Shown: in pieces, positions 37,501 through 47,923 of the stretch
Layout of the letters: each line of letters opens with the position of its first letter
Numbering within the stretch: the first letter of the stretch is position 1
Source of the DNA: a virus
Reading direction: 5' to 3' (one strand)
Virus record (IMG/VR): IMGVR_UViG_3300031251_000005
Coordinates: 1-64,000 of that record
Length of the DNA: 64,000 nt
Translations under genes and position numbers: made by a program
Notes under the pieces: model-generated
Told to the model about the DNA's origin: nothing
Database searches by the model: none
Seen by the model: the letters and a program-made list of their open reading frames with translations, nothing else

Positions 37501-38154
37501 TTATGCAAAAGAATTATAAAGTGTTAAAACATTTTGAACATATATAATAGTTTCTGTAGAATTATTACCTGTTACTTTTTTTAAGCATGGCATAATATCT
37601 TCGTATTGAGATGACTTACATAATTTCTTAGCTTTATTGACATTACCTATACCAGCATTATAGGAAGCTAAGATAATTTTAACTTTATTTGAGTCATATG
37701 TATAATTATCCCAATAAGAGGATATTTGATTAAGATAAAAAGCAGCAGCATGAATAGAAGCATCAGGATTATTATGCCCTGTTTTAGCTTTTATATTTGC
37801 TCTCTTTTTAATAGCAGAAAATGTATTAGGCATTAATTGACAGAGTCCTAAAGCTCCTTCTTTTGATATAGCTTTAGGGTTTAAATTTGACTCAATAGTA
37901 CATAGTGCTTTTAATAATTTATAATCACTATATGGTAAATATTCTTTTGTATATTTTTTAAAGTTTTGATCATATTTTAATTCAGTTAAAAACTTACGTT
38001 TATATTGAACTAATTTCAATTGTTTAGCTGATATTTTACAGATATTTTTACTAGCATATCTATGTGATGTTGATGTATCTTTTATAGTGGTAGAAGCATA
38101 AGCATCCACAGATACTATAAATAACAACATTAAAAATACAAATAGATTTCTCAT
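37501..38154 (-). CDS. Exported lytic transglycosylase (SLT fold)
   Basis: 217 residues with a signal peptide (MRNLFVFLMLLFIVSVDAYA, cleavage after about residue 20). The SLT domain shows catalytic Glu88 in CTIESNLNP, GALGLCQLMP (100-109) and ASYNAG (near 162), the three hallmark motifs of lysozyme-like transglycosylases. It would cleave peptidoglycan in the periplasm, either for lysis or for DNA entry if virion-borne. A signal peptide favours lysis or local wall remodelling. A second, broken copy lies immediately downstream, so the locus once held a tandem pair. Confidence 0.88.
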   Translation of the reverse strand: MRNLFVFLMLLFIVSVDAYASTTIKDTSTSHRYASKNICKISAKQLKLVQYKRKFLTELKYDQNFKKYTKEYLPYSDYKLLKALCTIESNLNPKAISKEGALGLCQLMPNTFSAIKKRANIKAKTGHNNPDASIHAAAFYLNQISSYWDNYTYDSNKVKIILASYNAGIGNVNKAKKLCKSSQYEDIMPCLKKVTGNNSTETIIYVQNVLTLYNSFA

Positions 38155-38186
38155 AATAGACCTTAAATATTAAATTAAACATAATT

Positions 38187-38214
38187 AGATATACCTGGAT
38201 ATCCAGGTATATCT
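38187..38214. terminator. Perfect 14-bp-arm hairpin
   Basis: Arms AGATATACCTGGAT and complement, between the transglycosylase start and the end of the Ig-like gene at 38254. Confidence 0.8.
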
Positions 38215-38253
38215 AAAACAAAGTTTTTAAACATTTTAATTAACTTTGTACCT

Positions 38254-38721
38254 TTATCTAGGAGTAGCTATATTATCAAATTCATTTGATGTAATAACTA
38301 ATTTAATTGTTTCCTCCGGATGTATTTTATAAGTAATAGTATTTATAGACTTAATAATACCATAATCAGGTTCAGAAATATCTGCTGTAATAGTAATAGT
38401 AACAGTTTCACCATTATTACCTGGAACTCTTGTTACTACGCCATCACTACTTACAGTAGCAATTTTAGTATCAGAAGATACATATTTAATGTTAGTAATA
38501 TGTTGATTATTATTAGTACGAGCAATAGTAATTCTGTGTTTTTTCTTCAAAATAAAAACATCAGGTTCAGCAGGCACTACTGTATCTTCTACTTCTTTAG
38601 TTAATTCTTTAATAGCATTAGTAGTACTTTTAAGAGTATTATCTAATTTATCAAATTCTTCTTGTACATCATATAAAACATCATTATCAAAATGCTTTAC
38701 ATTATGTTCTTGATTACTCAT
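38254..38721 (-). CDS. Ig-like (BIG2-type) domain virion protein
   Basis: 155 residues from ATG 38721, which has a strong AAAGGAGAG site; a longer frame from 38754 would include that site and is rejected. Residues 1-45 are an acidic helix or coiled coil; residues about 60-125 match a bacterial Ig-like group 2 domain (YVSSDTKIATVSSDGVVTRV and GNNGETVTITITA). Such domains decorate capsids and tails and bind cell-surface carbohydrates. The helical stem would attach or oligomerise it. Exact virion site unknown. Confidence 0.7.
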   Translation of the reverse strand: MSNQEHNVKHFDNDVLYDVQEEFDKLDNTLKSTTNAIKELTKEVEDTVVPAEPDVFILKKKHRITIARTNNNQHITNIKYVSSDTKIATVSSDGVVTRVPGNNGETVTITITADISEPDYGIIKSINTITYKIHPEETIKLVITSNEFDNIATPR

Positions 38722-38747
38722 TGACCTCTCCTTTGTGAGATTAAAAA

Positions 38748-38768
38748 GTAACACATCCTTGTGTTATT
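38748..38768 (-). terminator. Small hairpin terminator
   Basis: On the minus strand AACACA-AGGA-TGTGTT is followed by ACTTTTT, closing the gene at 38785. Confidence 0.6.
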
Positions 38769-38784
38769 TATTTTTAAGCTAAAC

Positions 38785-39486
38785 TTAACCAACAACACCA
38801 GTAGTAGCTTGAGCGCCAGCTACTGTATCTTGTGAAGTAGGTGCAACTGGAGTTTCTGCTGCACTAACAGGAGCAAAAGCGTCAACCGCTGGAGCTACTG
38901 CAGGTGCTGGATCAACAGCTGTTGGAGCTACTTGATCTGTGGGTGCAACAACAGGTGCAACAGGTGCTTCTGGAGCTGCGGTAGCAGCGCTATCAACCAC
39001 TGGTGTAGCTTCTACGGCAGCTGGCGCTACTGGGGTAGGTTCAACCACAGGAGCGGGTTGTTCAACTGGAGCTACCGGAGCAACATCGGCAACCGCTGGA
39101 GCTGCATCTTGTACCACAGGTTGTGCTGGTGCTTCTACAGGCGCAGCAGCAGGAGTACTATCTACCAACGCAGCTTGGCTTGCTTCAACTGCAGCAGCAG
39201 GAGCTGTAGCAATAGTTTGTGCTGCTTGTTCGGCTGCCAGATCCGCATTAGCAGAAGCAGTTGAGGTTTGAATAGCAGCATCAGCAGCGTCAATAGCAGC
39301 TTGTGTTTCTGGTGTGATTGCAGGTGCAACACTCAGAGCATTCAATTGATCTGTCAATGCAGTGATTTGTGCACCACGAGCATTATAACCAGAGATCAAA
39401 GTAGCAGTTTCAGCTTTATAAGCAGCCAGCGCTGCAACCAAAGCTTGTGAGTGAATAATAAGTTGAGCAAGGGTAGTTCCAGACAT
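38785..39486 (-). CDS. Ala/Pro/Val-rich low-complexity protein
   Basis: 233 residues. An N-terminal helical domain (1-60, with LAQLIIHSQALVAALAAYKAE) is followed by about 170 residues of almost only Ala, Pro, Val, Thr, Glu, Gln and Asp in irregular repeats such as APVEAPAQPVV. The coding sequence is much more GC-rich than its surroundings and uses host-like codons, as the capsid gene does. AGGAG precedes the ATG. Extended Pro/Ala arms occur in phage head fibres and in inner-membrane spanners; high expression makes a virion protein more likely. Function unproven. Confidence 0.6.
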   Translation of the reverse strand: MSGTTLAQLIIHSQALVAALAAYKAETATLISGYNARGAQITALTDQLNALSVAPAITPETQAAIDAADAAIQTSTASANADLAAEQAAQTIATAPAAAVEASQAALVDSTPAAAPVEAPAQPVVQDAAPAVADVAPVAPVEQPAPVVEPTPVAPAAVEATPVVDSAATAAPEAPVAPVVAPTDQVAPTAVDPAPAVAPAVDAFAPVSAAETPVAPTSQDTVAGAQATTGVVG

Positions 39487-39590
39487 AAAATCTCCTAGGA
39501 TTATTTGATTTATAAAAAGTGATTAATCATTTTAATATAGAGTTAAGAAAACTTTTACTCTACACATTATATTTGGTTTTTAGTTTATTT

Positions 39591-39932
39591 TTATTTAGTT
39601 GAAGAAGAGGAAGTATCTAATACTGGTGTATTAGCTGGTACTGCTACCGATACCGCTGCTAATGCATTTAATTTTTCAGATACACTAGCTGATACTTTAG
39701 CAGCTTCTTTAATACCATCAACTAAAGATTGATTAGCACCAGCATCTTGCGCTACTTGTCCAGCAATAGGTGCTATTACTTTAACTGAATTAGAAACTAC
39801 TTCGATGGTAGCTTCAATGTTTTTTAAATCAGAATTAGCCTGAGCAATAATTTGCTCATGTGTTTGGTTTTGACAAGCTGATAATACAATGGACATAATT
39901 GCCATTAATAAAAATGATTTAGCTTTATACAT
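39591..39932 (-). CDS. Small lipoprotein
   Basis: 113 residues with a lipoprotein signal: basic start, hydrophobic core and lipobox LSAC (Cys at about 20), then a helical Ala/Ser/Val-rich mature part and a Ser/Thr tail. It would be anchored in the envelope of a Gram-negative cell. TTGGAG precedes the ATG. It could act in lysis (outer-membrane spanin-like) or superinfection exclusion; no partner inner-membrane spanin is adjacent. Confidence 0.7.
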   Translation of the reverse strand: MYKAKSFLLMAIMSIVLSACQNQTHEQIIAQANSDLKNIEATIEVVSNSVKVIAPIAGQVAQDAGANQSLVDGIKEAAKVSASVSEKLNALAAVSVAVPANTPVLDTSSSSTK

Positions 39933-40002
39933 GATAACTCCAAAAAAATAAGTAAAGGAAATAGAGCATAATATTACTTAGACTATTAATTAAAGATTTA
40001 AG

Positions 40003-40034
40003 ATAGAGATAGGAGATTAATCTCCTATCTCTAT
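40003..40034 (-). terminator. Hairpin terminator
   Basis: Arms ATAGAGATAGGAGA and complement around TTAA, between the end of the fibre gene at 40053 and the lipoprotein start. Confidence 0.85.
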
Positions 40035-40052
40035 TATTACCTAGTTACTTAA

Positions 40053-43000
40053 TTAAGCACCATGTGGTACTCTAGGTTCCCAACAACCTGGTGTTGGTGG
40101 AGTACCAAAATATTGTCCATTAATATCAATATATCCATTACTTAATATTTCTCCAGCCCCAATAGCAGGGCTGTTTGGTGCTGGTCTAGGATCGCCATAT
40201 ACTGCCCCTGGAAACCATAGATTTAAGTCACTAGCAAGTACACCTGCCACTAATCCAGTGGAAGTGTGAGTAATATCTGTACTATTAACTTTTAATACAT
40301 TATTAATAACATTACTAAAACTAGTACCAGGTATAGTAGTTGTATTACCAAACCCTACTGTTATATTTCCTCTTACTAAATAGTTAGTAACATTACCAGC
40401 ATTTAATACAACTTTACTACCACCAAAGGCACCAGTAGCATCAATAGCAACATTATTAGCATATACAAAATTAGCAAAAGGATCGCCATTATAGGAATAA
40501 CTGTTATGTACCGCTGTTGCAGTTATGCCCATTGAAGGACCAATAGGTATTGAGCTTGGTGATACATTTCCAGTCCATATGTAAGTATTATGAATAATAA
40601 CCATATTTTGAGTTAAAGAACTAGTGATAGAACTAGTATCAAAGGTAGCTACAATACAGTCTATAAATAAGTTACCAACTGTTAATGAAATACCGGTACT
40701 ACAGTTATGTTGAATAGCTATACCACATTGCTCTATAATATTTCCATGATATATTGTATTCTGTGAACCTTGTTCACTATAGAAAGCAGAGCCATCGTTA
40801 GCATTACCACCAGTACCACATCTAGCTCTTAATACATAATTACCAAAACAGGTGTGTTTTGTACCAGCAGTACCTTGAATGTACAATAATGCACCACCAT
40901 TTGATGAACATAAATTACCATCAATAAGTATATTATTTTTAATCTCATAACTATATGTATTACCACCAGAAACTTTTTCATTGTCAATATGCACAGTATA
41001 AGTTGTGGTATTAGTAACATAGTTATTAAAGAACTCAAAACTACATTCAGCCGCTGGTGAACAATGATTAGTCAGATAAGTAGGTTGACACCAGTTAAAT
41101 GAACAATACTCAAATCGTAAACCAGTCATTGGTGTGCTAGTTGGTACAGATTCTACTACCCTACATTTTTCAAATTTAAGACCATGGAATATAACATTAG
41201 ATAACCCATTATTACTAGCCCTAAACATTGCAGTGGGCCCAAACACGCTAAAGTTTTGGTAAGTAGCAGACGGTGAGCTGGATGTAGATGAATGATAAAA
41301 TACAATATATGTGCTATCAAAAATAAAATCACCAAAATTTACAAGATCTGTATAATCATTACCAGCATTACCAGTACCATTAGTTTGGTTAACAGCTAAT
41401 ACTGCAGCTTTTGTAACACCACCAACATCATACGTAATATTTAATAACCAGATATCTGAGCCAGGATACCCGTTACCAACCCATGGTAGTCTCCATAATC
41501 CACCACCACTACTTCCATACGGTTGCCAATAAGACCAATCTGAATTAACCACTTTACCATAATAACGAATTATTGGTTGTGGGTTAGTTAAGTTAGTTAA
41601 ACGTCTAGGCATATATGGTTTGAAAACTATAGGTGCCCCAGTTGTACCTACCCAGTTGTTAGCATTATTACCAGTAAACCAAGTGCGCACAGGTGCACCA
41701 CTATTACCAGCATATGTTCCCCAAGCCTCTCCATAGTCATATACACCATCAGCTGCTATATAAATAGTATCACCAGGACTTAAAGTTTTTCCGCTTAGTT
41801 TATAAATACTCTGCCAAGGACCAGTGGTACTACCAGATGTTATAGTAGTAGGTGCTAAACCTGTATTACTATCATTACCAGCTACACTGTCAATGTAATA
41901 TGAAGTACCAGAATCAGTAGGAATACTAGTAGGTATATTAGGTATTACTCTTTGACCATCAGTTGCTAAAAGAGATCTATACTTAGAATGAATACCAAGT
42001 GTAGATGCTGCTAAATTACCTACAAATGTAGCTACCCCACTAGACACTGAATATCTAGTATTAATTACTTCATAAATACCATTAGGTAAACCATTAGTTA
42101 CATCAGTATTAAATGTGTATAAATTGGTATAGAAAGCTTTACCCATTAAGACGGTACCATTCCATGTGTATAGACCATTATTAACAGTACAATTATAAGT
42201 ACCATTTGGTAAATGAGCAGTAGCTACTGCTGTAGTTAAAGCTTGAAAGGTAGAAAATGTACCAGTTGCTGTTAAAGCAGTACCATCATAGGTAGCAGTT
42301 ACATTAACACTAGCATAAATTACAGTATATAGATTACTAGCTGTTTTAAAAGCACTAGCTAAGTTAGCAAATGAGCTAAAAGTAGTAGGTGCACCTGAAC
42401 CACCTGAACCGGGTGCACCAGTCCACCCGGTCCAACCAGTAGCACCAGTCCACCCGGTCCAACCAGTAGCACCCATAGGACCAGCAGTACCTTGAGCACC
42501 AGTAGGACCTGGAGCACCAGTAGCTCCTGGTACACCTTGAATACCTTGAGCACCTTGAGCACCAGTAGGACCAGTCCATCCAGTTCCTGAAGTACCACCA
42601 CCAGTGCCTAACTGTATTAAAGTAGTGCCATCATAAGTATATACTGCACCACTTACTCTATATGTTCCTGGGGGTAACACAGCTAAACCCTGAGCACCTG
42701 TTAATAGTGAATAAAGATTAAAATAACCATGTGCATCTAAGACACTACCATCAAATGAAACTTGTAATGCAAAACTACCCGCTGTATATACATGTGATAT
42801 ACCAATTGGTAATGTACCAGCTGTTTTAGCTGAGTATAAAGTTGATAAATTAGGGTATGCGTTTACAATAGATTTTGGTTGCCAGGTTACACCATCATAC
42901 TGAAATATGGATAGTGTATCCATTGTAATAGCTAACATACCTTTTCTTAATCTAAGAACAGGTATTGCTGATAATGCCGCTTGATTGACTACCTCTCGAT

Positions 43001-43109
43001 AGCCACCCACACCATATATTGCATCATGTGTAGCATATGGGTCTTGATCTGTAAAAGGTACAATCGGCCCTGGCAGATTAATACCTGATAATGGAATTGC
43101 TGTAGTCAT
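40053..43109 (-). CDS. Tail fibre/spike with collagen-like stalk and beta-helix (possible depolymerase)
   Basis: 1018 residues. After about 165 N-terminal residues, a collagen-like stretch of Gly-X-Y triplets (about 170-245) includes repeated [10 protein letters not shown] units. Further small domains follow, with the recurring NGxYxVxxxxYTxxG pattern. From about residue 395, [19 protein letters not shown] begins a long right-handed beta-helix of pectate-lyase type that fills most of the C-terminal 600 residues. Beta-helix spikes on phages commonly bind or degrade surface polysaccharide. An AAGGAG site precedes the ATG. Host specificity should reside here. Confidence 0.8.
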   Translation of the reverse strand: MTTAIPLSGINLPGPIVPFTDQDPYATHDAIYGVGGYREVVNQAALSAIPVLRLRKGMLAITMDTLSIFQYDGVTWQPKSIVNAYPNLSTLYSAKTAGTLPIGISHVYTAGSFALQVSFDGSVLDAHGYFNLYSLLTGAQGLAVLPPGTYRVSGAVYTYDGTTLIQLGTGGGTSGTGWTGPTGAQGAQGIQGVPGATGAPGPTGAQGTAGPMGATGWTGWTGATGWTGWTGAPGSGGSGAPTTFSSFANLASAFKTASNLYTVIYASVNVTATYDGTALTATGTFSTFQALTTAVATAHLPNGTYNCTVNNGLYTWNGTVLMGKAFYTNLYTFNTDVTNGLPNGIYEVINTRYSVSSGVATFVGNLAASTLGIHSKYRSLLATDGQRVIPNIPTSIPTDSGTSYYIDSVAGNDSNTGLAPTTITSGSTTGPWQSIYKLSGKTLSPGDTIYIAADGVYDYGEAWGTYAGNSGAPVRTWFTGNNANNWVGTTGAPIVFKPYMPRRLTNLTNPQPIIRYYGKVVNSDWSYWQPYGSSGGGLWRLPWVGNGYPGSDIWLLNITYDVGGVTKAAVLAVNQTNGTGNAGNDYTDLVNFGDFIFDSTYIVFYHSSTSSSPSATYQNFSVFGPTAMFRASNNGLSNVIFHGLKFEKCRVVESVPTSTPMTGLRFEYCSFNWCQPTYLTNHCSPAAECSFEFFNNYVTNTTTYTVHIDNEKVSGGNTYSYEIKNNILIDGNLCSSNGGALLYIQGTAGTKHTCFGNYVLRARCGTGGNANDGSAFYSEQGSQNTIYHGNIIEQCGIAIQHNCSTGISLTVGNLFIDCIVATFDTSSITSSLTQNMVIIHNTYIWTGNVSPSSIPIGPSMGITATAVHNSYSYNGDPFANFVYANNVAIDATGAFGGSKVVLNAGNVTNYLVRGNITVGFGNTTTIPGTSFSNVINNVLKVNSTDITHTSTGLVAGVLASDLNLWFPGAVYGDPRPAPNSPAIGAGEILSNGYIDINGQYFGTPPTPGCWEPRVPHGA

Positions 43110-43118
43110 TTTATCTCC

Positions 43119-43673
43119 TTACAACCAATTAATAGTAATATCTTTTCCAGTTTCTAGATTATTAAATCTTAATACGTTATATATTACTGGGTTTTTATTT
43201 GAATCTGTGATAGTTAGAGTAGACAATGTATAATCATTAAATTGTAAAGTACCAGCCTCAGTAACTAAGGTTGGCATAGTAGGTAAACCAAAACTAGCTG
43301 GATATGCATAATAAGGATATTTACCACCAGCACAATTAAATATAGTAGTATTAACTAAACTAGTACTTAATAAATTACCAGATAGTTTTAATACCTGATC
43401 TGGCATTAAATATCGTAAAGGACTAGTGCCATAATAAACGGGTTTAGTATTACTATCTAGAACTAAAACTGGATGAATAGTATTAGCCTTTATTAATATC
43501 TTTTCTATGGTACTACCAGCAGTTACTATTGCTTCACTACTTAACCATTTTAATAAAGTTGGTTTTAATTTGGCATCTATTTTATTACTAGCTAAGGCTA
43601 ATTTAATTTGTTTAGCTTGATTACTAGTTAAACTACCATTTGCTGTTCTTTGTAAAGCTATTGAATCAGTCAT
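43119..43673 (-). CDS. Chimeric tail-fibre-associated protein
   Basis: 184 residues made of two modules found elsewhere in the window. Residues 1-66 align with the whole small protein at 6840-7052; residues about 80-184 align with the C-terminal 105 residues of the neighbouring fibre at 43692, sharing YPYYAYPASFGLP and INW near the end. The C-terminal module is a compact beta domain likely exposed on the fibre. The gene sits 9 bp upstream of the collagen-like spike gene. It looks like a short fibre or adaptor built by module exchange. Confidence 0.7.
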   Translation of the reverse strand: MTDSIALQRTANGSLTSNQAKQIKLALASNKIDAKLKPTLLKWLSSEAIVTAGSTIEKILIKANTIHPVLVLDSNTKPVYYGTSPLRYLMPDQVLKLSGNLLSTSLVNTTIFNCAGGKYPYYAYPASFGLPTMPTLVTEAGTLQFNDYTLSTLTITDSNKNPVIYNVLRFNNLETGKDITINWL

Positions 43674-43691
43674 TTTTATTATCCTTTTTTA

Positions 43692-44981
43692 TTACTGCCA
43701 GTTAATAGTAATAGCTGACCCAGTTTGTAAATTACTAAATCTAATTACATTATACAATTGAGTTACCTCAGCAGAATTAGTAATGTTAATAGTAGTAATT
43801 GTATAATCTGAGAATTTAAAATTACCAGCTGAAGTTGCTATAGTTGTATTAGTAGGTAACCCAAAACTAGCAGGATATGCATAATAAGGGTAAGTTCCAC
43901 CAGAACAATTATAAGTAACTGTTTTTGCAAAAGAACCAGACAAAGCAGTATTACCTAAGGCTTTAATTTGTAAAGCTGTTAATGAAGCTGCATTACTAAT
44001 ACCCCAATATAATGAAGAGGTAAACAATACAGTAACACTTTGTGAAGTAGTGTGAGTGCCATCACTAGCAGTTAAAGTATAAATAGTATTAGCTGTTAAA
44101 TTAGCATTACTAACCGTATATGAACCTAATGACGGGTCTATAGCACCAATACCATTATTTAAACTCAAAGAGGTAAATGCTGAGTTAGGATTCCAAGTAA
44201 GGGTTACAGAAGGAACTGTAGTGCCTATTTGTACATTAGTTACTGAACTAGCAAAGTTAGAAATCTTTAATGTATTAGCTGAATTACTCAACATTAATAC
44301 ACCATTAACAATAGCAAAGTCTGGACCTAGAGTATTAAATAAAGTACTAGAATTACTAAATTGATTAGCTAACTTATTTACATCTTTTCTTAGATTAGCT
44401 ATTAAAGCCAATACTTTATCTATTCTATCTGATAAATAAGCTCCAGATAATACAGGTACTCTAGTGCTAACTAAAGCTAAGTATATTTTATTCATAGCTA
44501 TTTGCAAAGCATTTAACCCTGTCAAATCAGTTAGAATATTGTGCGTGTGAGGACCTGTGGGATATACCTGTGGTTTATTTAATACTTCACTCCAAGTAAC
44601 TGGAGCCCCACCTAAAGTAGCAATAGCTGCTCGTAACTGAGTGGTTAAAGAAGAGTTCTCCCCTTCAGCTCCACCAACTGCTTGATAAGTTAAAGAGACA
44701 TTACCATTAATTGATTGATTCAGAATTTTAATAGCACCTGCTACTTCAAAACCAGTTAATGCTGTGATATCTGAATCTAATGATAGGAATACATAATCTA
44801 TTCCTAATGTTAAAAATTGTTGAGTTATTAAACCCTGAATTACTACAGACTTAGTATAAAATAACCCATATTCTGGTACTACAACTGAACCAATCGTGGC
44901 TGACAGTGTATGTACCTCATCTGGAATTAAATTATTAGGACTGACAGCAGTAGGGTCAAAAGCATGTGTATACACTGCCAT
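43692..44981 (-). CDS. Tail fibre protein
   Basis: 429 residues. Residues 1-110 match the N-termini of the fibres at 45451 and 47924: FDPT, then N-x-I-x-[DN]E, FYT and a final LTYQAVGG. This is a presumed virion-attachment domain. A PTGPHTHNI segment and a coiled coil follow, then an Ig-like beta region (about 240-320), then the C-terminal YPYYAYPASFGLP domain shared with the protein at 43119. It is part of the minus-strand fibre block and follows a hairpin at 45010. Confidence 0.78.
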   Translation of the reverse strand: MAVYTHAFDPTAVSPNNLIPDEVHTLSATIGSVVVPEYGLFYTKSVVIQGLITQQFLTLGIDYVFLSLDSDITALTGFEVAGAIKILNQSINGNVSLTYQAVGGAEGENSSLTTQLRAAIATLGGAPVTWSEVLNKPQVYPTGPHTHNILTDLTGLNALQIAMNKIYLALVSTRVPVLSGAYLSDRIDKVLALIANLRKDVNKLANQFSNSSTLFNTLGPDFAIVNGVLMLSNSANTLKISNFASSVTNVQIGTTVPSVTLTWNPNSAFTSLSLNNGIGAIDPSLGSYTVSNANLTANTIYTLTASDGTHTTSQSVTVLFTSSLYWGISNAASLTALQIKALGNTALSGSFAKTVTYNCSGGTYPYYAYPASFGLPTNTTIATSAGNFKFSDYTITTINITNSAEVTQLYNVIRFSNLQTGSAITINWQ

Positions 44982-45009
44982 TAATTTTCTCCCTATTTAT
45001 AGGCAAATA

Positions 45010-45039
45010 AGCAATTAGCCTTAATTAAGGCTAATTGCT
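45010..45039 (-). terminator. Perfect 15-bp-arm hairpin
   Basis: Arms AGCAATTAGCCTTAA and complement, between the fibre-assembly-type gene at 45065 and the fibre gene at 43692, splitting the fibre block into two units. Confidence 0.8.
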
Positions 45040-45064
45040 ATTTATTATTTTTTTGAAATAGTAT

Positions 45065-45448
45065 TTATGGCAAAGTAATAGGTATATTATTATTAGTCGC
45101 AGATGTTTTAATTTTTATTAAAGCTTCAGGATCTAATAAACCTTTTGTTACTGCATCCTCAATTAAAGCTGCTGCATCTACAAATTCACCTAATTCAATT
45201 GTACTAAAGAAAATAGGATATTCTTTAGCTAAATTATTAGAATTAACTATACCACCTATAGCTGCTTTAATATCTTGAATAAATGCAGTTATATTTGGGG
45301 TAGTAGATGGTGGTAATATTGCAGCAAGAGTAGCTGCTTCTTCATCTGTAATTTCTACTGAGCCGGATGGAAGTAAAGCCTCTCCACCGTTACTAATATC
45401 TTCATCAGATAAATAATGTACTACGTTATTTGTATCTTTATAATGCAT
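45065..45448 (-). CDS. Putative tail fibre assembly/XkdW-like protein
   Basis: 127 residues. The opening MHYKDTNNVVHYLSDEDI and the phrase VEITDEEAATLAAIL are typical of small proteins encoded next to tail fibres (tail fibre assembly and XkdW-like families), where Pro-Ser-Gly-x-x-x-ITDEE is common. The rest is helical. It lies 2 bp from the 823-residue fibre gene, consistent with a dedicated chaperone or cap. Confidence 0.6.
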   Translation of the reverse strand: MHYKDTNNVVHYLSDEDISNGGEALLPSGSVEITDEEAATLAAILPPSTTPNITAFIQDIKAAIGGIVNSNNLAKEYPIFFSTIELGEFVDAAALIEDAVTKGLLDPEALIKIKTSATNNNIPITLP

Positions 45449-45450
45449 TT

Positions 45451-47922
45451 TTAATTCCTCAACTCAGACCAGGTATTTACACCAGTAGTATTATTCATAT
45501 TAACTAAATACGATTTGCCATTTGGTACTGCAAAAGTTATAGATGCTGTGCTGAATGCAACTGAAGATAATGAACCTACATTTGTATATCCATCTACAGC
45601 TGCAGAAATACTACCACCAGCAGCCCCGTTATTTGCTGATACTGTTACTAATATATCTTGCCCAGTGGTATTATAATAGGTAGTATTAAGTGCTCTTATT
45701 AAAGTACCACCGGTACCAATATGTTGTAAAGTCCTACCAGAGGTAACATTAGCGATGTTAGTAATATCTTGACCACCAATAGGCTGTACTAAAGTGGGGC
45801 TACTATCCCAAGTACCAGCTGTTGTTTCTGCAATATCAAAATAACCAACTACACGATATTGTGAGTTAGCAACTACTGCTGCTTGTGAATAAACAACATT
45901 AGCTGATGTAGCAGCAGTAGAAATAATAGTAGGGGCAGTAGTTAATAAATTAGATTCATCTAATTTTAAACCACCACTAGCATTAGCAACACACAATACT
46001 GGTGAACCAGCATTATAAGCAATCAATACAATAAATCTATTAGAAGCTACTACACTACTATTTTGAGTACCTAGTGTTGCAGTAGATGGTATTACCAGAG
46101 GTGTTACATTTACAGATACATTAGGAATAGTAGAACCATCAGTAAGGGTACTTGATCTAAAATCTAACACTGTAGATGGCACTGAAATAGTTAAAGTATG
46201 TGTAGAACTATTCGCTGTTACAGATAGAGCAGTTAACTGACTAGATGGGGTAATAATACCATGACCAGGATTTTGTAAAACCCATTTATTAAGTGTACCA
46301 TCCCATTGTAACAATAATCTATGACCAGGTCCTGTAATATCCCCTAGTGCTAATGGTAAATTAGCACCTTTAACAATTGTGTGAGCTGTAGTAGCATTAG
46401 CAGCGAATGTAGGGGTAGTAGTAGTGTTTACTGCGCCTGCTCTAACAGCTAATAACATCCCATCATATAAGGTAGTAATTGCTGGTGTAAAGGTTGCAGT
46501 AATTGCATCTGAAGTACCACCAGCTGGTGCTGTAACAAGACTACCAGATTGTATTACAGAGTTAGTAGCATACCCAGTTAAAATGTTATTTAAACTAAGA
46601 GTATTAGTGTAATTACTTAATGCAGTAGCTAAAGCTGTATTTGTTATATAAGTATTTAAATAACTAGTTACCCAACTATACACAGAGGCTATAGTAGGAT
46701 AATGTGTATCACTAGGTGATCCACTATTATAATCTGCAGAATATGTTGCTGAGGTTACTTTATTACTCACATTCTCAGAAGTATAGTTAAGTGCAGATGG
46801 TATAACAAGCCAGTTTGTAGCTGTTTGACCAGGGGCATCGATAAGTGCTCTAATAACCGTACCAACTGGTTCTGTAACACTATTTAAAGTACCCGCTACT
46901 GTAAGAGTCCACATATCCCCCTTTTTAACAGTTCCAGTGGTACCACTACCACCTGTAACTGGAAAGAGATTAGTAGAAGCATTATATCCACCACGATCAT
47001 TAACCGTGTTAAGTCCAGCAGCATCAGTATAGGCTTTAGCAGCGTTGAGAGCAGCAGTAGCAGCAGCATTTGCTGCACCAGCTGCATCAAACGCACTAGC
47101 TGATTGAGAAGATGCTGTACCTAAACTTAAGCCAGAAATAGCATTAGTTAAAGCTGTTGGTGTAACATAATCTGTATTAGCTACCGCCGCTGAGAATGCC
47201 CCTGAACCATTGCCTTTAATAATACCAGAAATAGTATTAAAACTACCTACTGCATTATTTAACTGTGCGGTAACCCAAGTGGTAGTAGCAAAACTACCAG
47301 ATAAAATACCACTATTACTTAATGTAGTATTCCATGAATTAACTTGTGTTTTAAGAGTAGCAATATCTGTTTGTGCATTAGCAAAAGAACTATTAATAAA
47401 GGTAAGATACGTTGATGGAGTACCTAATGAATCTGCTATAGCTTGTAATTTATTTGTAAATAAATTAGTTACATTAGTATTATTTAGATCTAAATTTAAA
47501 GTTGGATTGTTTAATACTGCAGCATCACCAGTAAATAATAACCAATTATCAATCAAGGTTCTATCAAACACACCAGCTGCTGTAATTTCTGCAGCTAGAA
47601 TTGGATCATTACCACCACCTACTGCATGGTAAGTTAAAGTAATGTTACTCCAGTTTGTATAATTAGTTAATAAGATATAACTATATACTTCTTTACCGGT
47701 TTGTCCTGATCTTACAGAAAACAAAGGAGAATAAATAAAATCTGCATATTCAGTTAACTGTATTGGGGAACCACCAGAAACTGGTGATCCATATACAGTC
47801 AATCCTGAAGTATAAAATGGGCCTTGTGTAGGTACTATATCTGGTTCTGTAATGGAGTTAATTACTTCATTAGTTATCAGATTTGCCACAAGAACACCAG
47901 TGGGGTCAAATGCTACTGTCAT
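45451..47922 (-). CDS. Large tail fibre protein
   Basis: 823 residues. N-terminal 105 residues are paralogous to the other two fibres. Residues about 270-300 hold an Ala-rich trimerisation segment (SAFDAAGAANAAATAALNAA) followed by RGGYNASTNLFP and KKGDMWTL, a module widespread in phage adhesins. Repeated beta modules and a C-terminal Gly/Ser/Thr-rich head follow. It starts 2 bp after the stop of the next fibre gene, so the fibres are co-translated. Confidence 0.82.
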   Translation of the reverse strand: MTVAFDPTGVLVANLITNEVINSITEPDIVPTQGPFYTSGLTVYGSPVSGGSPIQLTEYADFIYSPLFSVRSGQTGKEVYSYILLTNYTNWSNITLTYHAVGGGNDPILAAEITAAGVFDRTLIDNWLLFTGDAAVLNNPTLNLDLNNTNVTNLFTNKLQAIADSLGTPSTYLTFINSSFANAQTDIATLKTQVNSWNTTLSNSGILSGSFATTTWVTAQLNNAVGSFNTISGIIKGNGSGAFSAAVANTDYVTPTALTNAISGLSLGTASSQSASAFDAAGAANAAATAALNAAKAYTDAAGLNTVNDRGGYNASTNLFPVTGGSGTTGTVKKGDMWTLTVAGTLNSVTEPVGTVIRALIDAPGQTATNWLVIPSALNYTSENVSNKVTSATYSADYNSGSPSDTHYPTIASVYSWVTSYLNTYITNTALATALSNYTNTLSLNNILTGYATNSVIQSGSLVTAPAGGTSDAITATFTPAITTLYDGMLLAVRAGAVNTTTTPTFAANATTAHTIVKGANLPLALGDITGPGHRLLLQWDGTLNKWVLQNPGHGIITPSSQLTALSVTANSSTHTLTISVPSTVLDFRSSTLTDGSTIPNVSVNVTPLVIPSTATLGTQNSSVVASNRFIVLIAYNAGSPVLCVANASGGLKLDESNLLTTAPTIISTAATSANVVYSQAAVVANSQYRVVGYFDIAETTAGTWDSSPTLVQPIGGQDITNIANVTSGRTLQHIGTGGTLIRALNTTYYNTTGQDILVTVSANNGAAGGSISAAVDGYTNVGSLSSVAFSTASITFAVPNGKSYLVNMNNTTGVNTWSELRN

Positions 47923-47923
47923 A

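Noticed and set aside
38932-39271. Long Ala/Ser/Gly- and Cys-rich open frames opposite the gene at 38785
   Set aside because: They are antisense shadows of a repetitive GC-rich gene, lacking ribosome sites.
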